A stretch of DNA of 20,241 bases, taken from assembly GCA_035554595.1 (NCBI GenBank), contig DATMIH010000049.1, positions 1 through 20,241 of the forward strand, in the 5' to 3' direction. The stretch is from VRUE01 sp035554595. GTDB taxonomy: Bacteria > Actinomycetota > Thermoleophilia > Solirubrobacterales > 70-9. Shown in pieces: positions 12,962 to 19,407 of the stretch. Made by a program: the position numbers and the translations under genes. Every line of letters begins with the position of its first letter. The first letter of the stretch is position 1. The notes under the pieces are model-generated. The model was not told the origin of the DNA and searched no databases. It saw only the letters and a program-made list of their open reading frames with translations.

Positions 12962-13831
12962 TCATTGGGGCGTCCCCCCCGCCTCGCAGACGATCGCGTC
13001 ATCGCGATCGAGCGCGTTCGCCACCCGCTGTGCCGCGGCCATGTCCTCACAGAGTCCGAACGCCGTGGGGCCGGAGCCGGTGAGCAGCGCGTGCCGCGCG
13101 CCGGCATCGCGCAGAGCGTCGAGAGCGGCGCCAATCTCAGGCCGCAACGAGCGGGCCGCCGGCTCGAGGTCGTTGACCAGCAGCTCCGAATAGGCGAGCG
13201 GCGAGGCGCCGGCGCCGGCCGACGAGCGCAGGTGCCCGGCCAGCTCCGCCAGCTCCTCGTCGGCGCGACCGAGTCCGAGGCGGTCTGCCTCGGCGAATAC
13301 CTCGGCGGTGCTGAGCCCGCCACCGCCGGGCAGCAAGACCACGGCGTGCGGCTTCGGCTCCGGCAGCCGCTCGATCCTCTCCCCCACGCCACCCACGAGC
13401 GCAAGCGCCGGCCTCAGCTGCGAAGGCACATCGGCGCCCAGCTCAAGCGCGATCTCCTCCAGGCCCGAAACCTCTCCGACGGCCAGGCGGAGGATCGCCG
13501 CCGCGTCGGCGCTACCGCCGCCGAGGCCGGCCGCAACCGGGATGCGCTTCTCGATCTCAACCCGCAACGGCGGGTGTTGCCAGCCACGCTCACGCAGAGC
13601 CGCGAGCGCCCGCGCCGCCAGATTCTCTCCCTCGACCCCAGGGCAGACGACTTCATCGTGATCGACGCCCATCCGACCTTGACCCACCTCTGGTGTGGTC
13701 AAAGTCGGAAGCGTGATCAGGTCCGCCAGCGCCAGCGGCTCGAACAGCGAGCAGAGCTCGTGCAGGCCGTCCTCACGGCGAGCGCCGAGGTAAAGGCAGA
13801 GGTTGAGCTTGGCGGGGGCGTGGATCTGCAT
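12962..13831 (-). CDS. ispE: 4-diphosphocytidyl-2-C-methyl-D-erythritol kinase
   Basis: Phosphorylates CDP-methylerythritol with ATP in the MEP pathway to isopentenyl diphosphate (cytosol). 289 residues from ATG 13831, 12 nt after rsmA. Seen: HAPAKLNLCLYLGARREDGLHE (the MEP-kinase N-terminus, with catalytic Lys8), the GHMP ATP loop PVAAGLGGGSADAAA (98-112), LGADVP with catalytic Asp134, and the C-terminal GHMP motif LLTGSGPTAFG. Residues about 42-53 (PTLTTPEVGQGR) look like an insertion between LADLITL and DHDEVVCPGVEG, and their DNA forms a hairpin at 13673-13708. The insertion is in a variable surface region and does not touch the catalytic residues. The tatD-rsmA-ispE order is the conserved Gram-positive one. 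Confidence 0.95.
   Translation of the reverse strand: MQIHAPAKLNLCLYLGARREDGLHELCSLFEPLALADLITLPTLTTPEVGQGRMGVDHDEVVCPGVEGENLAARALAALRERGWQHPPLRVEIEKRIPVAAGLGGGSADAAAILRLAVGEVSGLEEIALELGADVPSQLRPALALVGGVGERIERLPEPKPHAVVLLPGGGGLSTAEVFAEADRLGLGRADEELAELAGHLRSSAGAGASPLAYSELLVNDLEPAARSLRPEIGAALDALRDAGARHALLTGSGPTAFGLCEDMAAAQRVANALDRDDAIVCEAGGTPQ
13673..13708 (-). repeat. Imperfect palindrome in frame inside ispE
   Basis: CCGACCTTGACC (13673-13684) pairs with GGTCAAAGTCGG (13697-13708) with one mismatch, and the stem extends by CAC/GTG past a one-base bulge. It shares a TTGACC/GGTCAA core with the intergenic hairpins at 1049 and 5603. It encodes IspE residues about 42-53, a stretch that looks extra compared with E. 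coli IspE. It may be a palindromic element inserted in frame, or chance structure. Confidence 0.45.
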
Positions 13832-13843
13832 CGGCTAAGGCTC

Positions 13844-14608
13844 TCAGTCGCTGTCGCGCAGCTTCGCCGATAGGGCGGCGAAATCGCCGGGCGCGAGCGC
13901 CTCGGCGCGCGCGTCAGCCGGCAGGCCGAGCTCCTCGAGCGCCGCCCTCGCCGCGACGAGCGAGCCCGGCCGCACGTGCTCGACAGAGCGCGCCAGCGCC
14001 TTGCGCCGGTGGGCGAAGGCGGCCCGGACCAGTTCGCGCGTCGCGGGGTCGGCGCCCGGCCCGGTGCGCCGCAGGGCGAGGATCGCCGAGTCAACCCGCG
14101 GCCGCGGCCGGAAGACGGCCGGGTCAACCTTGCGCAGCAGTCGCACCTCGCAGGCGAGCTGGGCGAGCACGCTCGGTGACCCGTAGGTGCGGTTGCCGGG
14201 CGCCGCCCGCAGCCGGTCGGCGATCTCGCGCTGCACCATCACCGTCCACGAACGCAGCGAGGGCAGCTGCTCGATCGTGCGCAGGATCACCGGCGTCGCT
14301 ACCGCGTAGGGAAGGTTGGCGACGACCGCCGTCGGCAGGGGCTGCAGGGCGCCGAAGTCGATCCGCATCGCATCGGCCCAGTGCAGGCTGACGTTGGGCC
14401 GCGCCGCCAGCGCCCCGAGCGCCTCCGCCAACCCCCGATCGAGCTCGACCGAGTGCAGGTGAGCGACGACCTCGGCAAGCCGCTCGCTCAGCACCCCTTC
14501 CCCGGCGCCGACCTCGAGCACGACGTCGTCGGGGCGCAGCGCGGCGTCGCGGACGATCGCGTCGAGCAGGTTCGGGTCGGAGAGGAAGTTCTGCCCGAGG
14601 CGGACCAA
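13844..14608 (-). CDS. rsmA: 16S rRNA (adenine1518-N6/adenine1519-N6)-dimethyltransferase
   Basis: RsmA/KsgA uses S-adenosylmethionine to dimethylate two adenines at the 3' end of 16S rRNA during 30S maturation. 254 residues from TTG 14608. A stop (the tatD TAG) lies in frame three codons earlier, so TTG is the only available start, 6 nt after tatD. The N-terminus RLGQNFLSDPNLLDAIV begins directly at the GQNFL motif, shorter than E. coli. Seen: SAM loop LEVGAGEG (31-38), acidic residue Glu55 in SVELDR, Asp79 in HWADAM, the catalytic NLPY (98-101), and the C-terminal lobe with FRPRPRVDSAI and AFAHRRKALARSV. ispE follows after 12 nt. Confidence 0.96.
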   Translation of the reverse strand: MVRLGQNFLSDPNLLDAIVRDAALRPDDVVLEVGAGEGVLSERLAEVVAHLHSVELDRGLAEALGALAARPNVSLHWADAMRIDFGALQPLPTAVVANLPYAVATPVILRTIEQLPSLRSWTVMVQREIADRLRAAPGNRTYGSPSVLAQLACEVRLLRKVDPAVFRPRPRVDSAILALRRTGPGADPATRELVRAAFAHRRKALARSVEHVRPGSLVAARAALEELGLPADARAEALAPGDFAALSAKLRDSD

Positions 14609-14614
14609 GGCGCC

Positions 14615-15385
14615 CTACCAGCCGAAGAGCGCCCTGGCGTTCGCCTCAACCGTGCGCTCGAGCTCGGCGTAGGAGACGCCGCGGACCTCGGCGACGACCT
14701 CGGCGGTGGAAACCACGTAGGCCGGCTCGTTCGGCTTGCCGCGCACCGGCTGCGGCGCCAGGTAGGGCGCGTCGGTCTCGACCAGGACGAGCTCGTCGGG
14801 CAGCTTGGCGGCCGCCTCGCGCAGCTCCTCGGCGCTGGGGAAGGTGACGATGCCGGAGAAGGAGCAATACCAGCCGCGATCGATCGCGTCCTGCACCCGC
14901 CAGGGGGCAAGGAAGCAGTGCAGGATCACAGCGACCCCGTCCCCGCGCCGGTCGAGGATCTCGAAGACGTCGTCGACGGCACCGGTCTCCCCCTCGGGGT
15001 CGCGGGCGTGGATCACGATCGGCAGGCCGCGCTCGCGAGCGATATCGATCTGCGCTTCGAAGGACCGGTGCTGATCCGCCTTGCTCGCCGACTCGCGGTA
15101 GTAGTCGATCCCGGTCTCGCCGATCGCCCGCACCTTCTCGTTTTCCGCCGCCAGCCGCGCGATCTCCGCGGCCCGCGCGTCGTCGAACCCACCCGCCTCG
15201 GTCGGGTGGCAGCCGACGGTGGCGAAGACGCTCTCGTAACGCCCGGCTGCGGAGACCGCCGCGACGTTGGTCTCCGCGTCGAGGCCGACGTTGAGCATCC
15301 GCTCCACCCCGGCCTCGCGCGCGGCCGCGACCACCTCGCCCTCGGGCCGCTCGCAGAGAAAGATGTGAGTGTGTGAATCGATCAT
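14615..15385 (-). CDS. tatD: TatD-family metal-dependent deoxyribonuclease
   Basis: TatD proteins are TIM-barrel amidohydrolase-fold nucleases (3'-5' exonuclease, DNA repair); some are D-tyrosyl-tRNA deacylase-like quality factors. 256 residues from ATG 15385, with GGGAG 6 nt upstream. Longer frames upstream are low-complexity Arg-rich and overlap the divergent flavoenzyme. Seen: MIDSHTH (His5, His7), VGCHPTEAG, IGETGIDYYRES (metal-ligand Glu90), HRSFEAQIDIARERGLPIVIHAR (His126 region), VILHCF (His156) and LVETDAPYLAP (Asp205). All metal ligands are present. First gene of tatD-rsmA-ispE; the rnmV gene found between tatD and ksgA in Bacillus is absent. The stop TAG is in the same frame as rsmA. 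Confidence 0.95.
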   Translation of the reverse strand: MIDSHTHIFLCERPEGEVVAAAREAGVERMLNVGLDAETNVAAVSAAGRYESVFATVGCHPTEAGGFDDARAAEIARLAAENEKVRAIGETGIDYYRESASKADQHRSFEAQIDIARERGLPIVIHARDPEGETGAVDDVFEILDRRGDGVAVILHCFLAPWRVQDAIDRGWYCSFSGIVTFPSAEELREAAAKLPDELVLVETDAPYLAPQPVRGKPNEPAYVVSTAEVVAEVRGVSYAELERTVEANARALFGW

Positions 15386-15435
15386 CGCCGGCTCCCAGCC
15401 TATCCCTGGGCTGCGCGGATAGCCTTCAGCGCCGG

Positions 15436-16608
15436 ATGGGAGATTTCGCCGACTACTACCGCCAGATCTACGCCCTCGGCATGGGCGGGGAGACGCCGAG
15501 CGTTCCCGTCTCGGTCGCCGAGTTGGAGCAGCTCGCCGTCGAGACGATGGACGAGCGCGCCGCCAACTACGTCTTCGCCGGCGCCGGCAGCGAGGGCACG
15601 ATGGACGCCAACCGCGAGGCCTTCCGGCGGCGGCAGATCGTGCCGCGGATGCTGCGCGACGTCTCCGCCCGCGACCTCTCCACCACTCTGCTCGGCACAG
15701 CGATGCCGGCGCCGCTGCTGCTGGCGCCGATCGGCGTGCAGAAGGTCGTCCATCCCGACGGTGAGCTGGCGACCGCACGCGCGGCGGCGGCGCTTGGCCT
15801 GCCGATGATCGCCAGCACCAACTCCCACTTCACGCTCGAGGAGATCGCCGAGGCCGGCGGCGAGGTGCCGCGCTGGTTCCAGCTCTACTGGCCCAACGAC
15901 CGCGCGATCGCCGCCAGCTTCGTCAGCCGCGCCGAGGCGGCCGGCTACGGGGCGATCGTGCTCACCGTCGACACCTTCATCCCAGGCTGGAAGCCGCGCG
16001 ACCTGCAGCAGGCCTGGCTGCCCTTCCTCAACGGCATGGGCGTCGCCAACTACTTCCAGGACCCCGTCTTCCGCGAAGGACTGGAGAAGACACCCGAGGA
16101 GGACGTCGGCGCCGCCACCGGCCACTTCCTCGGCGTCCAGGCCAACCCGGCGCTGAGCTGGGATGACCTCGCCTGGCTGCGCGAGCAGACCGAACTGCCG
16201 ATCGTGATCAAGGGGATCCAGCACCCCGATGACGCCCGCGAAGCGGCGGCGCGCGGCATCGAGGGCATCGTCGTCTCCAACCACGGCGGCCGCCAGGTCG
16301 ACGGCGCGATCGGCGCGCTGGACGCCCTGCCGGCGATCGCCGAGGCGGCCGACGACGAGCTGACGATCCTCTTCGACAGCGGAGTGCGCAGCGGCAGCGA
16401 CGCGATCAAGGCGCTCGCCCTCGGCGCCGACGCCGTCTGCCTCGGCCGCCCTTACATCTGGGGACTTGCCCTCGAGGGACAGCAGGGGGTTGAAACGGTG
16501 CTCCGGATGGTGCTCGCTGAGCTCGACCTGACGCTGGCCCTGTGCGGATACACCGAGCCCGGTCAGCTTGGGCCCGATGCACTCGCCACGGCCTCAGTCC
16601 ATCGCTAA
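15436..16608 (+). CDS. FMN-dependent alpha-hydroxy-acid oxidase, lactate 2-monooxygenase-like
   Basis: 390 residues from ATG 15436. A GTG at 15373 is rejected because its 21 extra residues overlap tatD and do not fit the family. The sequence follows mycobacterial lactate 2-monooxygenase closely as I remember it: DFADYYRQIYALGMGG at the N-terminus, FQLYWPNDR, LTVDTFIPGWKPRDL and VIKGIQHPDDAREA. FMN/substrate residues seen: Tyr45, APIG with Gly100, Tyr151, Asp179, Arg188, Lys259, the catalytic base His283 with Arg286 in SNHGGRQ, and LFDSGVRSG. Lactate monooxygenase turns lactate and O2 into acetate and CO2; here the lid loop (about 205-240) is shorter, so substrate and outcome (oxidase or monooxygenase) are uncertain. 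Divergent from tatD by 50 nt. Confidence 0.9.
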   Translation: MGDFADYYRQIYALGMGGETPSVPVSVAELEQLAVETMDERAANYVFAGAGSEGTMDANREAFRRRQIVPRMLRDVSARDLSTTLLGTAMPAPLLLAPIGVQKVVHPDGELATARAAAALGLPMIASTNSHFTLEEIAEAGGEVPRWFQLYWPNDRAIAASFVSRAEAAGYGAIVLTVDTFIPGWKPRDLQQAWLPFLNGMGVANYFQDPVFREGLEKTPEEDVGAATGHFLGVQANPALSWDDLAWLREQTELPIVIKGIQHPDDAREAAARGIEGIVVSNHGGRQVDGAIGALDALPAIAEAADDELTILFDSGVRSGSDAIKALALGADAVCLGRPYIWGLALEGQQGVETVLRMVLAELDLTLALCGYTEPGQLGPDALATASVHR

Positions 16609-16620
16609 ATATCCATATTT
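16607..16620. repeat. AT-rich palindrome after the flavoenzyme gene
   Basis: AAATAT-CC-ATATTT is a perfect 6-bp palindrome starting within the stop codon of the flavoenzyme gene. A T-rich stretch follows (16616-16635). The local A+T richness is unique in the window. It could aid termination or bind a regulator of the downstream gene. Confidence 0.4.
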
Positions 16621-16634
16621 CATTCTTCGTTTTC

Positions 16635-16663
16635 TTGAGAGCTAAATAACCTTCGGGTAGCCT
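16635..16663 (+). promoter_or_regulatory. Candidate sigma70-type promoter of the exported protein gene
   Basis: TTGAGA (16635-16640) and TAGCCT (16658-16663) are separated by exactly 17 nt. The ATG at 16673 lies 9 nt beyond the -10, so transcription would begin at or just before the start codon. No Shine-Dalgarno is present, which agrees with a leaderless transcript. Confidence 0.45.
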
Positions 16664-16672
16664 CGACCGCCG

Positions 16673-17686
16673 ATGACGAGGGGGCAGGCGGGAAAATACG
16701 CATTCAGTGCAGCGCTGGCCGTTGCGGTAATGGTGGTCATGACGGCGAGTGCAGCGGCCTCGTCGAACAACGGCCCGGGCACATCCGCCTCGGTGAACGT
16801 CGGAGTTCCGTTCACCGGCAATTGGCCCGGCACTGTTTGGGCGCACGGAAACAGCTTCAACCACTGGTGGCGATTGCCCTCCACCATGCGCCCAGGCGAC
16901 CAAATCCAGATAGCTGTCGACAATAGGCTGAGCAAATCTTCGCTCCATTTCTGCCTCCTGCCACCGGTGGACGAATTCGGGGCTGACGGCGCGCTCGAAA
17001 GCTGCCGTGAAAGTCCTTACGTCGAAGGCGGTCAGCAGAGCCGGTTGTCGATGACCTATTCGGGCTCAACTGGACAGCCCTATCTGGTCCCCTGGATATA
17101 TCTCGGATGCTGCTACGACCGGGGCGAGGCAGCGGACCCAAACGAAGGCGGGCAGTACTCGGTTACGCTCGAGCAGATCGTCACCCTGGTCAACGCCGGA
17201 CTCGTGGTGCCGACGACGCTGCCCGCCAGCTTTACCCTCTCTGCCAGCCTCACTTACGGCGATAACACACCAGCGGGCGACGGCATTCCGGCCTCCCTGC
17301 AATGGCGGCTAGTGGCACCTCGCGGCAGCGACCCCGAACCGTTCATCAACGTGCTGGGCGCGACCTCGGCGGGCGGGGTCGCCACCTTCACCGGCACGAT
17401 GCCCGCAGTCGCTCAGGGCCGCAAGGTACAGATGCGCGTCTGTGTCGCGCAGCCGGGCAGCACAACGGTGCGCTGCAGCGCGGCGGCCCGGACGACCGTG
17501 GCGGTCTCGCCCTGCTCAAGGGCAGAAGCGAGTCTCGCGGCACATGCGCGCCAGGTTCGCCGCCTCAAGGGACGGCTGCACGGTGCTCGCGGGCGCCTGG
17601 CGAAGCGCCGTCTGCGTCATCAGCTGAAGAGCGCCAAGGCCAAGCGCGCTCGCGCAGCTCATTCTGTTGACGCGAACTGCGCCTGA
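16673..17686 (+). CDS. Exported protein of unknown function with beta-rich domains and a basic tail
   Basis: 337 residues. A signal peptide is clear: a positive N-terminus, the hydrophobic core AALAVAVMVVM (13-23), and a likely cleavage after an Ala near 26-29. Region 1 (about 40-170) is rich in Trp, Gly and aromatics (NSFNHWWRLPSTMRPGDQIQI, YLVPWIYLGCCYD) and looks like a beta-sandwich. Region 2 (about 180-278) resembles an Ig-like repeat (ASFTLSASLTYGD, FTGTMPAVAQGRKVQMRVCV). The tail (about 282-330) is strongly basic, with RRLKGRLHGARGRLAKRRLR. Eight cysteines (94, 111, 146, 147, 257, 268, 281, 336) could form disulfides. Codon use is less GC-biased than its neighbours. I recognise no family. 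It converges on the ABC permease with a 12-nt gap and lies in a lineage-specific insertion. Confidence 0.8.
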   Translation: MTRGQAGKYAFSAALAVAVMVVMTASAAASSNNGPGTSASVNVGVPFTGNWPGTVWAHGNSFNHWWRLPSTMRPGDQIQIAVDNRLSKSSLHFCLLPPVDEFGADGALESCRESPYVEGGQQSRLSMTYSGSTGQPYLVPWIYLGCCYDRGEAADPNEGGQYSVTLEQIVTLVNAGLVVPTTLPASFTLSASLTYGDNTPAGDGIPASLQWRLVAPRGSDPEPFINVLGATSAGGVATFTGTMPAVAQGRKVQMRVCVAQPGSTTVRCSAAARTTVAVSPCSRAEASLAAHARQVRRLKGRLHGARGRLAKRRLRHQLKSAKAKRARAAHSVDANCA

Positions 17687-17698
17687 AGCGCACCTTCC

Positions 17699-18559
17699 CT
17701 ACAAGTCCCGCCGGGAGAAGGCCACTGCCGCCAAGGCGAGCACGCCCGCGGTATAGGCGAAGGCCCAGATGATCAGGCCGGGACCCGCAGCTTCAGAACC
17801 ACCGAACGGACCGAGTTGCAGAACGACGCCGGTTAGCCCCGATGTGTTGGAGATCAGGGCGTGCAGGCTGGCGGCGTAGAGGCCCTCGAAGGGAAGGATC
17901 CAGCTGGCGGTGTGGCCGATCGAGTGCAGGGTGGCGGAGTGGATCGCGTGGCCGATCTGGGCCAGCAGGCCGGCGGTCAGGCCGGCGCCGTAGACCATGA
18001 AGACGACGATCCCCTGCGCCGTCACCGAGAGGAAGGTCGAGGTAAGCAGCGAGAGCGCGGCGACGATGGAGACCGCGAGGGCCAGTGCCAGTCCGGGGCC
18101 GAGCAGATGGTCCGGCGCCCAGTGTCCGGTCTGCCAAGTGATCGCCAGCGCGGCGCCGTAGACGGCGAGCACGTAGGCCGCGGAAAGGCCAGCGGCGGCG
18201 AGGAAGCGCGAGAGCAGCAGGGTCGTGCGACCGATCGGGCGCACGACCAGCGGCTGCAGCAGGCCGCTCTCGGCGTCGCCGCGGACGATCCCCAGGGTGA
18301 GGAAGACGGCGAGCACGGAGCCGAGGAAGAGCGTGGTGAACATCGCCATGCCGAAGATCGTTGCCCCGGTGAAGGCCTTGGGGTCGAGGATCTTCGGTTC
18401 GGGGCCGGCGAAGCCGCTGGCGTCGCGGAAGGCGAAGTGGGCGCCGACCCCATAGAGCGCCAGGAAGCCGAGTGAGAGCAGCAGCACGGCGAGGAAGACG
18501 CGGCGGCGCAGGCCCTCACGCAGGGCGTAACCGATCACGGTGGCGACGGAGCGCGCCAT
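17699..18559 (-). CDS. ABC-2 type transporter permease
   Basis: 286 residues with about six hydrophobic helices. The N-terminal cytosolic helix VIGYALREGLRRRVFLAVLLL leads into the first membrane span, then an extracellular loop (about 42-62). The second half of helix two continues into the coupling segment RGDAESGLLQPLVVRPIGR (93-111), typical of ABC-2 permeases that pair with a separate ATPase. The C-terminus ends in a helix followed by FSRRDL. It starts 5 nt after the ATPase stop, so the pair is translated together. Such two-gene exporters carry drugs, lipids or polysaccharides, or support NosF/Y-like maturation; the substrate is not inferable. It converges on the exported-protein gene. 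Confidence 0.9.
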   Translation of the reverse strand: MARSVATVIGYALREGLRRRVFLAVLLLSLGFLALYGVGAHFAFRDASGFAGPEPKILDPKAFTGATIFGMAMFTTLFLGSVLAVFLTLGIVRGDAESGLLQPLVVRPIGRTTLLLSRFLAAAGLSAAYVLAVYGAALAITWQTGHWAPDHLLGPGLALALAVSIVAALSLLTSTFLSVTAQGIVVFMVYGAGLTAGLLAQIGHAIHSATLHSIGHTASWILPFEGLYAASLHALISNTSGLTGVVLQLGPFGGSEAAGPGLIIWAFAYTAGVLALAAVAFSRRDL

Positions 18560-18564
18560 CCTGC

Positions 18565-19407
18565 TCAGCCCGTCCGGCCCCGCACGGCCTCGAGGTAAAC
18601 GTCCTCAAGTGTGCTGCTCAGCACCTCAACCCGGTGGATGCGCTCGCCCTCGGCGACCAGCCGCGCGACGATCTCCGGCGCCTCGTCGTGCCCGGCGCCC
18701 TCGAAGAGCCGGACCCCGTTCGCGGTCTCGACCTCGACCCCGCGCGGCCGCTCCAGGTCGGCGGGACGCCCCTCTTGGACCAGCTTGCCGTCGGCGATGA
18801 TCGCCACCCGGTCACAGACCAGCTCGACCTCGCTGAGCAGGTGCGAGTTGAGCAGCACGGCGACGTCGCGGCGGCGCAGCTCTTCGAGCAGGCCGCGGAC
18901 GATCCGCCTGCCGACCGGGTCGAGGGCGCTGGTCGGCTCGTCGAGCAGCAGCAGGCCCGGCGATCCGACCAGAGCCTGGGCGATGCCAAGCCGCTGCTGC
19001 ATGCCCTTCGACATCGTCTCCACCCGGGTGCCGGCGGCGTGGCTCAGCTCGACCAACTCGAGCAGCTCGGCGCGCTCGCTCGCCCCGCCGGCCGAGCCGC
19101 AGAGCCGCTGGTGCAGCACGAGGAGCTCGTCGGCCGAGCACCAGCCGGGAAAGCGGAAGAGCTCGGCGAGGTAGCCGATCGCGGCCCGCGCCAGCGGCGA
19201 ACCGGCCGGCCTCCCCAGCACCTCGACGCCGCCGCCACTGGGCCGGACCAGACCGCAGGCGATCTTGGTCAGGGTCGACTTGCCGGCGCCGTTGGGCCCG
19301 AGCAGGCCGAGCAGCTCCCCCGCGCCGACCTCGAGGTCGACCCCAACCAGCGCATCCTTGCCGCGGTAGGACTTGCGCAGGGCGCGAGCGGCGAGGACCG
19401 CCGCCAC
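18565..19407 (-). CDS. ABC transporter ATP-binding protein
   Basis: 280 residues. Seen: Walker A GPNGAGKST (37-45), the Q-loop region GYLAELFRFPGW (78-89), signature SKGMQQRLG (133-141, a divergent LSGGQ common in ABC-2/CcmA-type ATPases), Walker B LLLLDEPTSALDP (152-164), and the H-loop NSHLLSE with His189. The C-terminal part (about 215-280) is the accessory domain of this class. The GTG start at 19407-19405 shares its first base with the metG stop (TAGTG), so translation is coupled to metG although the functions are unrelated. It powers the permease encoded just downstream. Confidence 0.95.
   Translation of the reverse strand: MAAVLAARALRKSYRGKDALVGVDLEVGAGELLGLLGPNGAGKSTLTKIACGLVRPSGGGVEVLGRPAGSPLARAAIGYLAELFRFPGWCSADELLVLHQRLCGSAGGASERAELLELVELSHAAGTRVETMSKGMQQRLGIAQALVGSPGLLLLDEPTSALDPVGRRIVRGLLEELRRRDVAVLLNSHLLSEVELVCDRVAIIADGKLVQEGRPADLERPRGVEVETANGVRLFEGAGHDEAPEIVARLVAEGERIHRVEVLSSTLEDVYLEAVRGRTG

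Noticed and set aside
12904..13404. N-terminal extension of the DedA-PAP2 frame
   Set aside because: The extension lies wholly over the 3' end of ispE and the hairpin, is Arg/Ser-rich, and is replaced by a good ATG with GGAG at 12903.
15386..15778. Longer tatD start
   Set aside because: The extra 131 residues are Arg-rich and antisense to the flavoenzyme; MIDSHTH at 15385 with GGGAG is the family start.
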